Shown here one piece after another: positions 1-7,770 of a DNA stretch of 20,956 nucleotides (within the stretch, counting starts at the first letter, position 1; each line of letters opens with the position of its first letter). The position numbers and the translations under genes were made by a program. The stretch is from Mageeibacillus sp. UBA3781 (GTDB lineage Bacteria; Bacillota; Clostridia; Saccharofermentanales; Saccharofermentanaceae): the NCBI GenBank assembly GCA_002368805.1, contig DFFH01000168.1, forward strand, positions 1 to 20,956. Reading direction: 5' to 3'. The notes under the pieces were generated by a model. It saw only the letters and a list, made by a program, of their open reading frames with translations, made no database searches and had not been told where the DNA came from.

Positions 1-593
1 AGGAATGCCACAAGCGAGATCGTGATGCCCTTGAAGATATTGAACGGAACGAAGGTCATAAGGATGACATCCAGCTTCGAATCGATCTTGGCCAATGTAT
101 TAGCAGCATCGCACATATCGATGATCACGGCAAGAGGGAAACCCATTACCTTCTCATAAAGCGGGATCGTGAAGAAGTAATTCACGAAAGATGTTGCGAT
201 CACGAGTGCTACCGTACCGAAAGCAAGAGAAAGGATGACACCTTTCTTATTTTTCATGCGAAGGTAGATGATCGTGGTCGTCAGAACAAAGATACTTCCC
301 GAGAGGAAGTTCGCGACTTCGCCGATATACTGTGTATTCGTAAACGGCATGTGGATCAGATTCTTAAGAAGTTCCACGATCACACCTGAGACCGGACCGC
401 AGGCAAATCCTGCAAACAGTGCCGGGATGTCGGAAAAATCGTACTTAAGGAATCCCGGCATCAGGGGAAGCGCGATCTCAAGCAGCATGAGCACTTCCGC
501 GAGCGCTGTCATCATACCTGTAAGCGCGATCCTGCGGATCATCTTCTTTCTGGATTCATTTTGAGATTTGAGATTTGATGTGACTTCTGACAT
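1..593 (-). CDS. ribU: RibU-like riboflavin ECF transporter S component (5' part; 3' end outside window)
   Basis: Membrane protein that binds riboflavin and passes it through the shared ECF energy module (EcfT plus two ATPases, not in this window). The first 197 codons are present. They translate to a short polar N-terminus (MSEVTSNLKSQ...) followed by several hydrophobic helices. The family-typical segment KYDFSDIPALFAGFACGPVSG lies after the first helix (around residues 41-60), followed by VELLKNLIH and GEVANFLSG. The start at 593 is set by an AAGGAG ribosome binding site at 602-607, eight bases upstream. The FMN riboswitch directly upstream is strong independent evidence for a flavin transporter, because riboswitch class and family agree. 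The gene runs off the left edge, so about 20 to 40 C-terminal residues are probably missing (inferred from usual family length). Confidence 0.88.
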   Translation of the reverse strand, partial: MSEVTSNLKSQNESRKKMIRRIALTGMMTALAEVLMLLEIALPLMPGFLKYDFSDIPALFAGFACGPVSGVIVELLKNLIHMPFTNTQYIGEVANFLSGSIFVLTTTIIYLRMKNKKGVILSLAFGTVALVIATSFVNYFFTIPLYEKVMGFPLAVIIDMCDAANTLAKIDSKLDVILMTFVPFNIFKGITISLVAF

Positions 594-600
594 TTATACC

Positions 601-722
601 ACTCCTTCCATCCGGACTATACCGTCGGCACCGGATTCTCACCGGTTCTGCTCTTCGCTCGCGGGCTCGTATCTTCTCGTGATACATCACCGCCGGTGGG
701 GAATTACGCCCCGCCCTGAAGT
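601..722 (-). promoter_or_regulatory. FMN (RFN) riboswitch
   Basis: Read on the minus strand, the conserved FMN aptamer blocks appear in order: GGGGCG then AATTCCCCACCGGCGGTGATG (region 680-715), AGCCCGCGAGCG (656-667), a CCGGTGAGAATCCGG hairpin, and CCGACGGTATAGTCCGGATGG (608-630). The closing P1 helix is short and formed by ACUUC (718-722) with either GAAG (605-608) or GGAGU (601-605). Both options occupy the AAGGAG ribosome binding site at 602-607. No intrinsic terminator fits between aptamer and gene. FMN binding should therefore block translation of ribU; this is inference from the layout, while the aptamer itself is read directly. Confidence 0.95.
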
Positions 723-731
723 TACGATGGG

Positions 732-760
732 ATTATAAGACTCAGCGCATTACGCGTCAA
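732..760 (-). promoter_or_regulatory. Sigma-A promoter of the riboswitch/ribU transcript
   Basis: On the minus strand the -35 box is TTGACG (755-760), followed by a 17-bp spacer and a perfect -10 box TATAAT (732-737). Transcription would start near 725, just upstream of the FMN aptamer, which leaves almost no extra leader. Confidence 0.88.
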
Positions 761-893
761 TAGGAAATATCAAATTCCTCTCTTCCGAAAAGCACTTTCC
801 TTATATCATAAATTAATATAAGTGAAACACTACCGTTGCATCTTCTGGGATATACTTAATCATGTGAAATTATGTAAGGCAGGTATCTTCGAA

Positions 894-1808
894 ATGAAGC
901 GCAATATACTTCCAGGTCTTCTGGTCATTTCCATCCTCGTATCCTCGGTATTATTTTCCGGGTGCAAGGATAAAAAGGAAATAGGTCCTTCGTACACGGA
1001 CTGGACTGCCCCCTCTTCGGTTTCCGAAAAAGAGGAGCAAGCATCTTCGTCCACCACTTTACAAGCGACGGAAACTCCTACTCCGACGCCTTCTCCGGAG
1101 CCGACCGCAACCCCGGCGCCTTCTCCGTCGCCGACACCGGTACCGGAATACGTTGAGCCTACGCTCGAGGGTGGTCCCAAGTGGTATAACGGGTACGTGG
1201 ATCCGCGCTCCGTACGTGCGGAGATCGTGTCTAACCCGGATGATATCGCCGTACTCGTCAACAAATACTATGCCAGCCCCGAGTCATATGTGCCGGAGCT
1301 TGTCTGGGCGAAGTATTCCGCCAGCCAGCAGCTTCGTCCCGAAGCCGCAGAGGCCTGGGAAAAGATGCATGATGCATGTCTTGCAGATATCGGGCAGGAT
1401 CTCTACCTGATCTCCGGCTACAGATCCTGGGCCACGCAGACCGCCAGCTTTAACAACGCGATCCCGAGACGAGGTCTGGACAAGGCCGTCTGCAAGAATG
1501 CTTATCCGGGAAGATCCGAGCATCCTCTCGGACTGGCACTGGATATCAACATCAAGAGCGACCCGGAGATCCGTGACAATTTCGTCTATACGAAGGCCGG
1601 CCAGTGGGTACTCGAGCATGGTCATGAATATGGATTTATCTGGCGTTATCCGGCAGAAAAAGGCCACATCACAGGTTATGGTGTGGAGGGCTGGCACTTC
1701 CGTTTCGTCGGTGTCGATGTGGCGACCGAGATGTACGAGAAGAAGATCAGTACGCTGGAAGAATACTATGGAAAACCTCAGATCCTTCCGGATGATTATA
1801 ATGAGTAA
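894..1808 (+). CDS. VanY/DacB-type D-alanyl-D-alanine carboxypeptidase, lipoprotein (peptidase M15B)
   Basis: Zinc peptidase that trims the terminal D-Ala from peptidoglycan stem peptides outside the cell. With the start at 894 it has 304 residues. They comprise a signal peptide (1-23) ending in a lipobox-like FSG-C24, a Thr/Pro/Ser/Glu linker (about 60-85, rich in TPTPTP and SPSPTP) and an M15B domain. Visible motifs are SGYRSWATQ, SEHPLGLALD (zinc ligands H210 and D217), GFIWRYP and VEGWHFRFVG (catalytic E265, zinc ligand H268). A longer reading from GTG at 822 would put 24 residues before the signal peptide and is less likely. AAGGCAGG at 876-883 gives a modest ribosome binding site. It is co-directional with the hydrolase 19 bp downstream. 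VanY-family membership alone does not imply vancomycin resistance; no vanHAX genes are present. Confidence 0.9.
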   Translation: MKRNILPGLLVISILVSSVLFSGCKDKKEIGPSYTDWTAPSSVSEKEEQASSSTTLQATETPTPTPSPEPTATPAPSPSPTPVPEYVEPTLEGGPKWYNGYVDPRSVRAEIVSNPDDIAVLVNKYYASPESYVPELVWAKYSASQQLRPEAAEAWEKMHDACLADIGQDLYLISGYRSWATQTASFNNAIPRRGLDKAVCKNAYPGRSEHPLGLALDINIKSDPEIRDNFVYTKAGQWVLEHGHEYGFIWRYPAEKGHITGYGVEGWHFRFVGVDVATEMYEKKISTLEEYYGKPQILPDDYNE

Positions 1809-1827
1809 GCCAAAGGATATGTGACCT

Positions 1828-2508
1828 ATGCTTCTGAGCCATAATGGAGATTACCAGTTTTTCGACATCGGCACGAAGATCTATTCGTGCTACGTTGTCA
1901 CATATAAGGACAAGGCTGTCATGATCGATGCCGGTCCTCTTTCCGAGCGTGACCTGATCGAGAAGAACCTTCAGAAGGACTTTCTTTTCGCTATCGATGC
2001 GATCTTTCTGACGCATGTGCATGGAGATACCGCAGGAAATGCGGAGTATTTCTCCATGCTTTTTAACTGCCCGGTCTACTGCATGAAGGAAGCGATCCTG
2101 CCTCTTCAGAAAGGTGTCTGCAAGCGCCCGGGGAAAGATCATCCGTATGTCAAAAGAGCCGGTCCCGCAGGAAATATCGTTCCGAAGCTTCCGGCATTTA
2201 TCCCTTTCGAGCCATGCCAGAACGCGCATCCTCTGACGAAGAAGATCGCGGAAGAATATCTGGGAAAAGAAGTCCAGCTTATTATGACACCCGGTCACTG
2301 TGAGGACTCGATCTCGCTTAAGATCGGTGATGTCGCGCTGATCGGCGATGCCGCTCAGTTCAATAAGCGCGTCCTTGCCCCGGTATTCGTTGATAATGAA
2401 GCGCAGCTGGCGAGGACCTGGGAGACTCTCATCGGGCTTTCCTGCAAGCAATACTTAAGCGCACACGGCCGCCCCTTCTCCTCCGAAGAATGGCTCAAAA
2501 ACAAATAA
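1828..2508 (+). CDS. MBL-fold metallo-hydrolase
   Basis: Cytoplasmic 226-residue protein of the metallo-beta-lactamase fold; substrate unknown. Metal-site motifs in order are T62-HVHGD (H63, H65, D67), TPGH157, IGD174A and AHG at H213. The usual HxHxDH motif here reads HVHGDT: Thr68 stands where the sixth-position His, a metal-2 ligand, normally is. The bridging Asp174 and the other ligands are kept, so one metal site may be altered. The ribosome binding site AAAGGA (1812-1817) lies 10 bases before the ATG. It follows the carboxypeptidase by 19 bp, so the two are probably co-transcribed. The superfamily includes glyoxalase II, lactonases, RNases and beta-lactamases, and the sequence alone does not tell which applies. 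Confidence 0.85.
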   Translation: MLLSHNGDYQFFDIGTKIYSCYVVTYKDKAVMIDAGPLSERDLIEKNLQKDFLFAIDAIFLTHVHGDTAGNAEYFSMLFNCPVYCMKEAILPLQKGVCKRPGKDHPYVKRAGPAGNIVPKLPAFIPFEPCQNAHPLTKKIAEEYLGKEVQLIMTPGHCEDSISLKIGDVALIGDAAQFNKRVLAPVFVDNEAQLARTWETLIGLSCKQYLSAHGRPFSSEEWLKNK

Positions 2509-2543
2509 GAGAAGGCCCCGGAAAACATTTTTCATCAGAAAGA

Positions 2544-2631
2544 ATATAAGTGAAAAGATCTCCGAAGAGACGAGTTTTTTGCGAAGCAAAAACTGTCTGA
2601 GTCTCGACGGAGATACTTTTCACTCTTATAT
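2544..2631. terminator. Long imperfect nested hairpin between convergent genes (probable terminator or structured 3' element)
   Basis: The outer stem pairs 2544-2564 with 2608-2631: ATATAA/TTATAT, AGTGAAAAG/CTTTTCACT and ATCTCCG/CGGAGAT, with small bulges, about 22 bp in total. A middle stem GAGAC (2567-2571)/GTCTC (2601-2605) follows. The inner hairpin is TTTTTGC-GAA-GCAAAAA (2576-2592). On the 3' side the bases TGTCTGA (2594-2600) are left unpaired between inner and middle stems. It lies between the plus-strand hydrolase (stop 2508) and the minus-strand permease (stop 2638), so it could end transcripts from both sides. Neither side has a clean run of T directly after the outer stem, so a simple intrinsic terminator is not proven. 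It shares its core with the element at 12993-13059. Confidence 0.7.
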
Positions 2632-2637
2632 ATTTGA

Positions 2638-5262
2638 TTAGTAAAAATCTTTCCGGATCCCTTCGATGATCTCATCACGCATGACTCTCGAAAGACCGAT
2701 CGCCGTAGTCGAAACGACGACCAGGAGATGCGCAAGGATCACGATTAGGAAGAACGGTACATTGATATAGTGGGGGATCGTGGACGAGATCAGCATCACC
2801 GATAACTGTGTCGCGACAAAAAGAATCAGCACCAGTAGGAAGATACTCTCGAAGAAATAGATGATACTCTCCGAGATGACCATACGGAATAGTGTTTTCC
2901 GCGACATACCGACAGCATTCAGAAGAATATATTCTTTCCTTCGGAACACGATATTGCTGAGTACAGTCATGATGACATTCAGGAAACACATAAAGCTGAG
3001 CATCGCGACATAACCGTACATGATGATGCGGACCAGTGCATTAACGGCACTTCGCGCACGGTAATTGATACCATTATCCACAAGCGTATCCGTCAGATAC
3101 AGATTATTCTCAAGGATACTTTTCATCTGGGAAACAGCGGTCACCGGGTTTCCGGCAGAATAAATGAACATCTCGTATCCGGCAAGAGATCTCAAGTGAT
3201 AATAGTCCAGTCTTGAAAGCGGTATATAGACCTCCATGACGGGTTCACTGACCTGAATTTCATCCGACAGATCGATCTCCGCTACCGGCTTTAGCGGGTA
3301 GATGAAGTCCGGCATGTTTTCGGCATTAATATCCATGTTCATCTTATCAGGGAGCTGCGAAAAACCTTCTCCGTGATAGATCTCCCGTCCATCTTCCGTG
3401 TACAGTGTGAGATCATTATTCACGATGCAAAGGTCTGATCCGTATTCAAAAAACGGGTCCGGATCGATGTCATTCTTTGTCAGAAGCTCCCGGTATGTGC
3501 CATCGTCGATAAATACTACCGGCATAAAAACATATGACTCACTATAGGATGTTGAGATCAGATTGTCTCTTATCTCCTGGGAGGCCAGAGTCGAGAAAGG
3601 AAACTGCATCTGTGCGGAAGTGACATACATCATCCTGCCGCTCTTCACTGTATCCGCTTTTTTGAGAAGGTAGAACAGAGACTGATCTTCTCCGGTAAAA
3701 CCACCCTCTCCGAGATAGCGGGTATAGGAGATCACGTTCCCTGCTTCGTTCTCATCCACTTTGTAGTTTTCGGTGACGGAGCGCACCATCATATTGGCAA
3801 AGAGGATCATGAATACACTGGCCATGATCGAGATAACTGTCGCCAGATATCTTTTTCTATACCGCTGATAATTCTTCAGGGATAGAGCTCCGGTAAAGCC
3901 CAGGATACGGGTGGCGAGCATATGATGTTTCTTTCCGGCACTTCCCCGGGAAGCGCTGTCCTGTGCACGGACCGCCTCCATAGGAAGAACTCTGGAAACC
4001 TTCATTACAGGGATCAGGACGGCGGCAAATATCGTCAGGATCGAAAGCACCAGTGGTCCTAAAATATTCTGATATCCGATGCGGTACTGAAGGTCTATGT
4101 TTTTCAGGATAAAATAGTTGGCGGCATTTCTTCCCATATCGCTCAGCGCCATGAATAGTAATTTGCTGCTGATATGACCCAGGATAAGACCGATCGGAAT
4201 ACCGATGATCGAGTAGTAAAATGCTTCTTTGAACATCAGATCCCTGACCTGCCTTCTGGTAGCGCCGACAGACTTCAGAAGACCGATGGCACGGAGTCTC
4301 TCAGACGATGAAGAAGCAAAGGAATTATAGATGAGCATGATGGCCAGAAGGGCGATCATGGCGATCGTTCCGATAGCGACGATTGCGATGAGCCTCTCGA
4401 TCCTCGTATCATCTGCCGAGTTTTCCATACGGATATAATCTTTGTTGTAGAGGCAGTCATCCTCGTTTTCAAAATGGTCAGCTGCAAATGCTGTATAATC
4501 GGCCGGGTCTTTGAACTCGAAGTATGCATTTACAGCGGATCCTGCCATGACGTTCTCGGAACGGGTAAGGATCACGTTTCTCGCTATATTTTTCCATGTT
4601 GCATATTCCGGCACTGCAAAATAACCGACGATCGTATATTCCTGCTCACCGATCGAATAAAACTGCTCATTTACAAGTCCGTTATTATTTCTCTGAAGTC
4701 CCTGAAGATTCATTACTTTATGTCCCTGAGAATAGCGGGCATAATATGTCATAAAGATGGTAGAGCCGATTGCAAGATTATTCCGGTCATCCGAAAACAT
4801 CTCCAGAGAAATGATCGCTTCATTACTGTTCTCCGGCATTCTTCCTCTCACAAGAGAGATGTTGCACATATCCTCAAATCCCGGACTCATCGCCGCAAGG
4901 AAATACTCATACTTATCAATATACTGCAGAAGTTTCGGCTCCTCTTTTATCAGTTTCTCAGTATAGTCGGGGCCTGCATTAAATCCGAGTTCCTGGATAT
5001 ACACGACATTTTTGATGCGCTCATCTTTGGCCGTCTTCTGAAAGTCCATAGAAGTCATCGAATATGCTTCCTCATGCCATGTACCGTATTCGTCGCTTGC
5101 AAAACTCTTCAGAATATCGATCGCGCTCTGATGCGCCGATGCAACGATCGAGAACATCATCGTCGCGACAACGATCCCGATGAGAGTCAATATCGATCTT
5201 CCTTTGTTTTTGAATACCGTACGCTTGGCATACTTGCTGACGATATTGGAGGAACGGCTCAT
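2638..5262 (-). CDS. FtsX-type ABC transporter permease (duplicated, MacB/LolC superfamily)
   Basis: Large 874-residue permease with two copies of the FtsX/MacB module. Each copy has one helix, a big extracytoplasmic domain, then three helices. The first copy has TM1 at about 20-40, an outside domain to about 290, three helices and the coupling stretch RAIGLLKSVGATRRQVRDLM. The second copy starts after about residue 450 (YLATVISIMASVF), has an outside domain, and ends with three helices around the matching stretch LLNAVGMSRKTLFRM. Its ATG overlaps the stop of the ATPase gene by 4 bp (ATGA, 5259-5262), so the two are translationally coupled partners. Type VII ABC transporters of this kind work as mechanotransmitters or extract peptides and lipids. 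The neighbouring two-component system suggests antimicrobial-peptide or envelope-stress response. Substrate unknown. Confidence 0.87.
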   Translation of the reverse strand: MSRSSNIVSKYAKRTVFKNKGRSILTLIGIVVATMMFSIVASAHQSAIDILKSFASDEYGTWHEEAYSMTSMDFQKTAKDERIKNVVYIQELGFNAGPDYTEKLIKEEPKLLQYIDKYEYFLAAMSPGFEDMCNISLVRGRMPENSNEAIISLEMFSDDRNNLAIGSTIFMTYYARYSQGHKVMNLQGLQRNNNGLVNEQFYSIGEQEYTIVGYFAVPEYATWKNIARNVILTRSENVMAGSAVNAYFEFKDPADYTAFAADHFENEDDCLYNKDYIRMENSADDTRIERLIAIVAIGTIAMIALLAIMLIYNSFASSSSERLRAIGLLKSVGATRRQVRDLMFKEAFYYSIIGIPIGLILGHISSKLLFMALSDMGRNAANYFILKNIDLQYRIGYQNILGPLVLSILTIFAAVLIPVMKVSRVLPMEAVRAQDSASRGSAGKKHHMLATRILGFTGALSLKNYQRYRKRYLATVISIMASVFMILFANMMVRSVTENYKVDENEAGNVISYTRYLGEGGFTGEDQSLFYLLKKADTVKSGRMMYVTSAQMQFPFSTLASQEIRDNLISTSYSESYVFMPVVFIDDGTYRELLTKNDIDPDPFFEYGSDLCIVNNDLTLYTEDGREIYHGEGFSQLPDKMNMDINAENMPDFIYPLKPVAEIDLSDEIQVSEPVMEVYIPLSRLDYYHLRSLAGYEMFIYSAGNPVTAVSQMKSILENNLYLTDTLVDNGINYRARSAVNALVRIIMYGYVAMLSFMCFLNVIMTVLSNIVFRRKEYILLNAVGMSRKTLFRMVISESIIYFFESIFLLVLILFVATQLSVMLISSTIPHYINVPFFLIVILAHLLVVVSTTAIGLSRVMRDEIIEGIRKDFY

Positions 5263-5942
5263 TTACGGATCACCTCATCATGCTGGATCCGTCCGTCCCG
5301 GATAGTAATGATGCGCTTGGCCTGAAGTGCCACATTTTCATCGTGCGTGATGAGCACCGTGGTCTGGTTATATTTCTGATTCGAATACTTAAGAAGCTCG
5401 ACAACTTCCTGACTGTTCTTGGAATCGAGGTTGCCGGTCGGCTCGTCCGCGAGAAGGATCGTCGGCGCATTGATCAGGGCTCGCCCGATCGCGACACGCT
5501 GCTGCTGGCCTCCGCTGAGCTGGCTCGGAAATGCATTTCTCTTCTCTTTCAGTCCTAAAAGGTTGAGAAGCTCACGTAAGCGGTCACGATTCACTTTTCT
5601 GTGATCGAGCAGCACCGGCATCGTGATGTTCTCCACTACTGACAGGACCGGGATCAGGTTGAAGAACTGATATACCAGACCGATCTCTCTTCTTCGAAAG
5701 ATCGCCAGCTGTTCATCGTTCTGCTTAAAGATATCTTTTCCGTCGATGAGTACAGTTCCGGATGTCGGTCTATCTACTCCGCCCAGCATATGAAGAAGTG
5801 TGGATTTACCGGAACCGGATGCACCGATGATTGCAACAAATTCGCCCTTATTGATGGTCAGGGATACATCGTTCAGAGCAGCAACGACATTCTCGTCCTT
5901 GCCGTATGTCTTGGTAAGATGTTCCGCTCTAAGTAGTTCCAT
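5259..5942 (-). CDS. ABC transporter ATP-binding protein (LolD/MacB/BceA type)
   Basis: ATPase of 227 residues that powers the FtsX-type permease encoded directly downstream. All nucleotide-binding motifs are intact: Walker A GASGSGKST (40-48), Q-loop Gln92 in VYQFFNLIP, signature LSGGQQQR (142-149), Walker B ILLADE (162-167) with PTGNLDS after it, and the switch His200 in ITHD. LSGGQQQRVAIGRAL and EPTGNLDS are typical of the LolD/MacB/BceA group. The start at 5942 has a purine-rich ribosome binding site (GGGGGAGAGGAAG) just upstream. The gene begins 33 bp after the sensor kinase stop with no terminator between, so it is probably in the same transcript. Confidence 0.93.
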   Translation of the reverse strand: MELLRAEHLTKTYGKDENVVAALNDVSLTINKGEFVAIIGASGSGKSTLLHMLGGVDRPTSGTVLIDGKDIFKQNDEQLAIFRRREIGLVYQFFNLIPVLSVVENITMPVLLDHRKVNRDRLRELLNLLGLKEKRNAFPSQLSGGQQQRVAIGRALINAPTILLADEPTGNLDSKNSQEVVELLKYSNQKYNQTTVLITHDENVALQAKRIITIRDGRIQHDEVIRK

Positions 5943-5975
5943 ATTCTTCCTCTCCCCCGCTTCCTTCCGGGTCCG

Positions 5976-6986
5976 TTATCTTTTCGAGTTATAAAAGCGC
6001 ACCGTAAAGACTGCACCTGTTGCAGGCGCTTCTCTATTTCCCGCCCGGATCGTACCGTTCTGTCTTTCCACGATCATTTTAGTCAGCGCGAGTCCGATAC
6101 CGATACTGGTATTTAAGGCCACCTTTCCGCGATAGAAGCGCTCGAACACATGAGGAATATCCTCCGGGTCGAATCCCGATCCGGTATCAAAGATCACAAG
6201 CTCCGTATAGATCGGCGTATGCTTGACATTGACTCCGATCATGCCACCCTCCGGCGTGTGTTCCATACAGTTTTTCAGGATATTTCCGATCGCTTCGGAT
6301 GTCCACATCATATCTCCGCGGATGACCGCATCTTCCGGGACTTTCATCTTAAGAGCCACGCCATTGATATCCAGCGGCACGGCAAGAGGTCCCGCCGCCT
6401 TCGCCAGCATCTGACGGACGTTATATTCTTTCTGCTCGAAAAAGACCGTGTCCGCATCGATCTTACTCATCTTCAGAAGTGTGTTGATGAGCCATTCGAT
6501 TCGGTTTAAGCTCTGCATCATCTCTGCCAGAAGATCGAATCTCTTCTCATCGGAGAGCTCCGCATCCGAGAACATATCCACGACGATATTCATAGACGTA
6601 AGCGGCGTTCTCAGCTGATGGGCGATATCCGCGATCGAGTCGGAAAGGAATCTCTTGTCAGCCAGGAGCTGCGATGCCTGTTCACGAAGCCGGATCACCA
6701 GCTTATGGATCTCCGAGCTTAAGATGGCGACTTCGCCTTCCTGATATTCTTCAAACTTCACATTCTCCGCGCCGTGCAGGATCTTGTCGATACTGTCGGA
6801 AAGATCCGCGATCCTTCTGTAACGCCGGATATCTGCCAGAAGCCGGATCAGGATCAAGGTAACGGAAGTAATAACAACAGCGATCACGCTGTTCCTTCCC
6901 AGAAAAGATGCTCCACAGGCAAGGATCACCGTGATCACGATGCAGATAAGGTATTCACGTCGGAGTTCTGCGTTATTGCGGATCAT
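5976..6986 (-). CDS. Sensor histidine kinase with short extracytoplasmic loop
   Basis: Membrane kinase of 336 residues. Two helices at about 13-30 and 33-50 are joined by only a few residues, so it has no real external sensor domain, the layout of intramembrane-sensing kinases such as BceS. The cytoplasmic part holds a HisKA domain with phosphorylated His123 (DIAHQLRTPLTS). The HATPase domain has the N-box around Asn239 (NILKNCMEHTPEGG), the G1 box DTGSG (267-271), the F-box VFERFYRG and the G2 box GIGLAL (296-301). The start overlaps the response regulator stop by 4 bp (ATGA, 6983-6986) and has GGGGAGC upstream. Kinases of this layout usually depend on a neighbouring ABC transporter for sensing; here the FtsX-type pair directly downstream is the candidate (inference). 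Confidence 0.92.
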   Translation of the reverse strand: MIRNNAELRREYLICIVITVILACGASFLGRNSVIAVVITSVTLILIRLLADIRRYRRIADLSDSIDKILHGAENVKFEEYQEGEVAILSSEIHKLVIRLREQASQLLADKRFLSDSIADIAHQLRTPLTSMNIVVDMFSDAELSDEKRFDLLAEMMQSLNRIEWLINTLLKMSKIDADTVFFEQKEYNVRQMLAKAAGPLAVPLDINGVALKMKVPEDAVIRGDMMWTSEAIGNILKNCMEHTPEGGMIGVNVKHTPIYTELVIFDTGSGFDPEDIPHVFERFYRGKVALNTSIGIGLALTKMIVERQNGTIRAGNREAPATGAVFTVRFYNSKR

Positions 6987-7663
6987 GCTTGCTCCCCGGC
7001 TTTATACCCGAAACCGCGGATCGTGCGGATCAGGATCGGCTGTGCCGGATCATCCTCGATCTTCTCGCGGAGTCTCTTGATATATACAGTCAGTGTGTTG
7101 TCATTTACATATTCACCGCCGACATCCCACAGATCCTGCAGGAGCTTGGCGCGTGTCAGGACGATGCCCTGGTTATTGGCGAATAGAAGAAGAAGTCTGT
7201 ACTCGAGTGCGGACAGGATGATCTCCTCCCCGTTTTTACTGACGTTGCCGCGTGCGGTATCGATCTTCACGTTTCCGAGTTCTACAACATCCGAAGATTT
7301 ATGGGATCTTCTCATGACACTCTTGATACGGGACAGCATCTCTCTCGGACGGAAAGGCTTGCTGATGTAGTCATCCGCTCCCATGTCGAGGCCGGTAACG
7401 ACACTGTACTCATCGCCGGATGCGGTTACGAAGATGACCGGGATGTCTGCCTTCTGCGCTTTGATCGCTGCACAGACGGCATAGCCGTTTCCATCCGTAA
7501 GGGAAATATCGATAAGCGCCAGATCGAAAGATTCGTTTTCGATCTTGGTCATCGCTGTCGTCTGACCGGGTGCCCAGATCACATCAAATCCTTCCGATTT
7601 AAGGAAAGCCGAAAGCGTAGTAACAATACTGGAATCATCTTCCACGAGTAAAATTCGTCCCAT
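6983..7663 (-). CDS. OmpR/PhoB-family response regulator
   Basis: DNA-binding regulator of 226 residues. The receiver domain (1-115) has the acidic pocket E8-D9-D10, phosphoacceptor Asp52 (ALIDISLTDG), Thr80 and Lys102 (YISKPF). The C-terminal winged helix (about 130-224) ends with NTLTVYIKRLREKI and TIRGFGYKAGE, typical of Trans_reg_C. AAGAGG lies 8 bases before the ATG. It pairs with the kinase through a 4-bp ATGA overlap. It probably controls the transporter genes around it, but I found no convincing inverted repeat that could be assigned as its operator. The 107 bp in front of it (7664-7770) hold no clear promoter either. Confidence 0.94.
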   Translation of the reverse strand: MGRILLVEDDSSIVTTLSAFLKSEGFDVIWAPGQTTAMTKIENESFDLALIDISLTDGNGYAVCAAIKAQKADIPVIFVTASGDEYSVVTGLDMGADDYISKPFRPREMLSRIKSVMRRSHKSSDVVELGNVKIDTARGNVSKNGEEIILSALEYRLLLLFANNQGIVLTRAKLLQDLWDVGGEYVNDNTLTVYIKRLREKIEDDPAQPILIRTIRGFGYKAGEQA

Positions 7664-7770
7664 AACACAACCTCTTAAACAGATTTCTCTTGATACTATT
7701 TTACCTTTTTTATAGGGGCTGTGGGTGACTAATTTTACATATTCACATGAAGATAGATATCGGAAGACAT

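Noticed and set aside
815..827. 13-nt string AATATAAGTGAAA also found in the left arm of the hairpin at 2543-2555
   Set aside because: AT-rich and intergenic, no partner arm at the first site and no wider similarity, so probably chance.
894..1808. VanY-type gene as part of a vancomycin resistance cluster
   Set aside because: No vanH, vanA/B-type ligase, vanX or VanRS-like pair next to it; stand-alone VanY-family carboxypeptidases are common in Clostridia.
1747..2451. A 234-codon minus-strand open frame opposite the MBL-fold gene
   Set aside because: The plus-strand frame has all metal-binding motifs and a good ribosome binding site; the opposite frame has neither.
4474..5325. A 283-codon plus-strand open frame opposite the FtsX-type permease
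   Set aside because: Antisense to well-supported coding sequence, no recognisable domain, composition rich in His, Arg and Ile as expected for a shadow.
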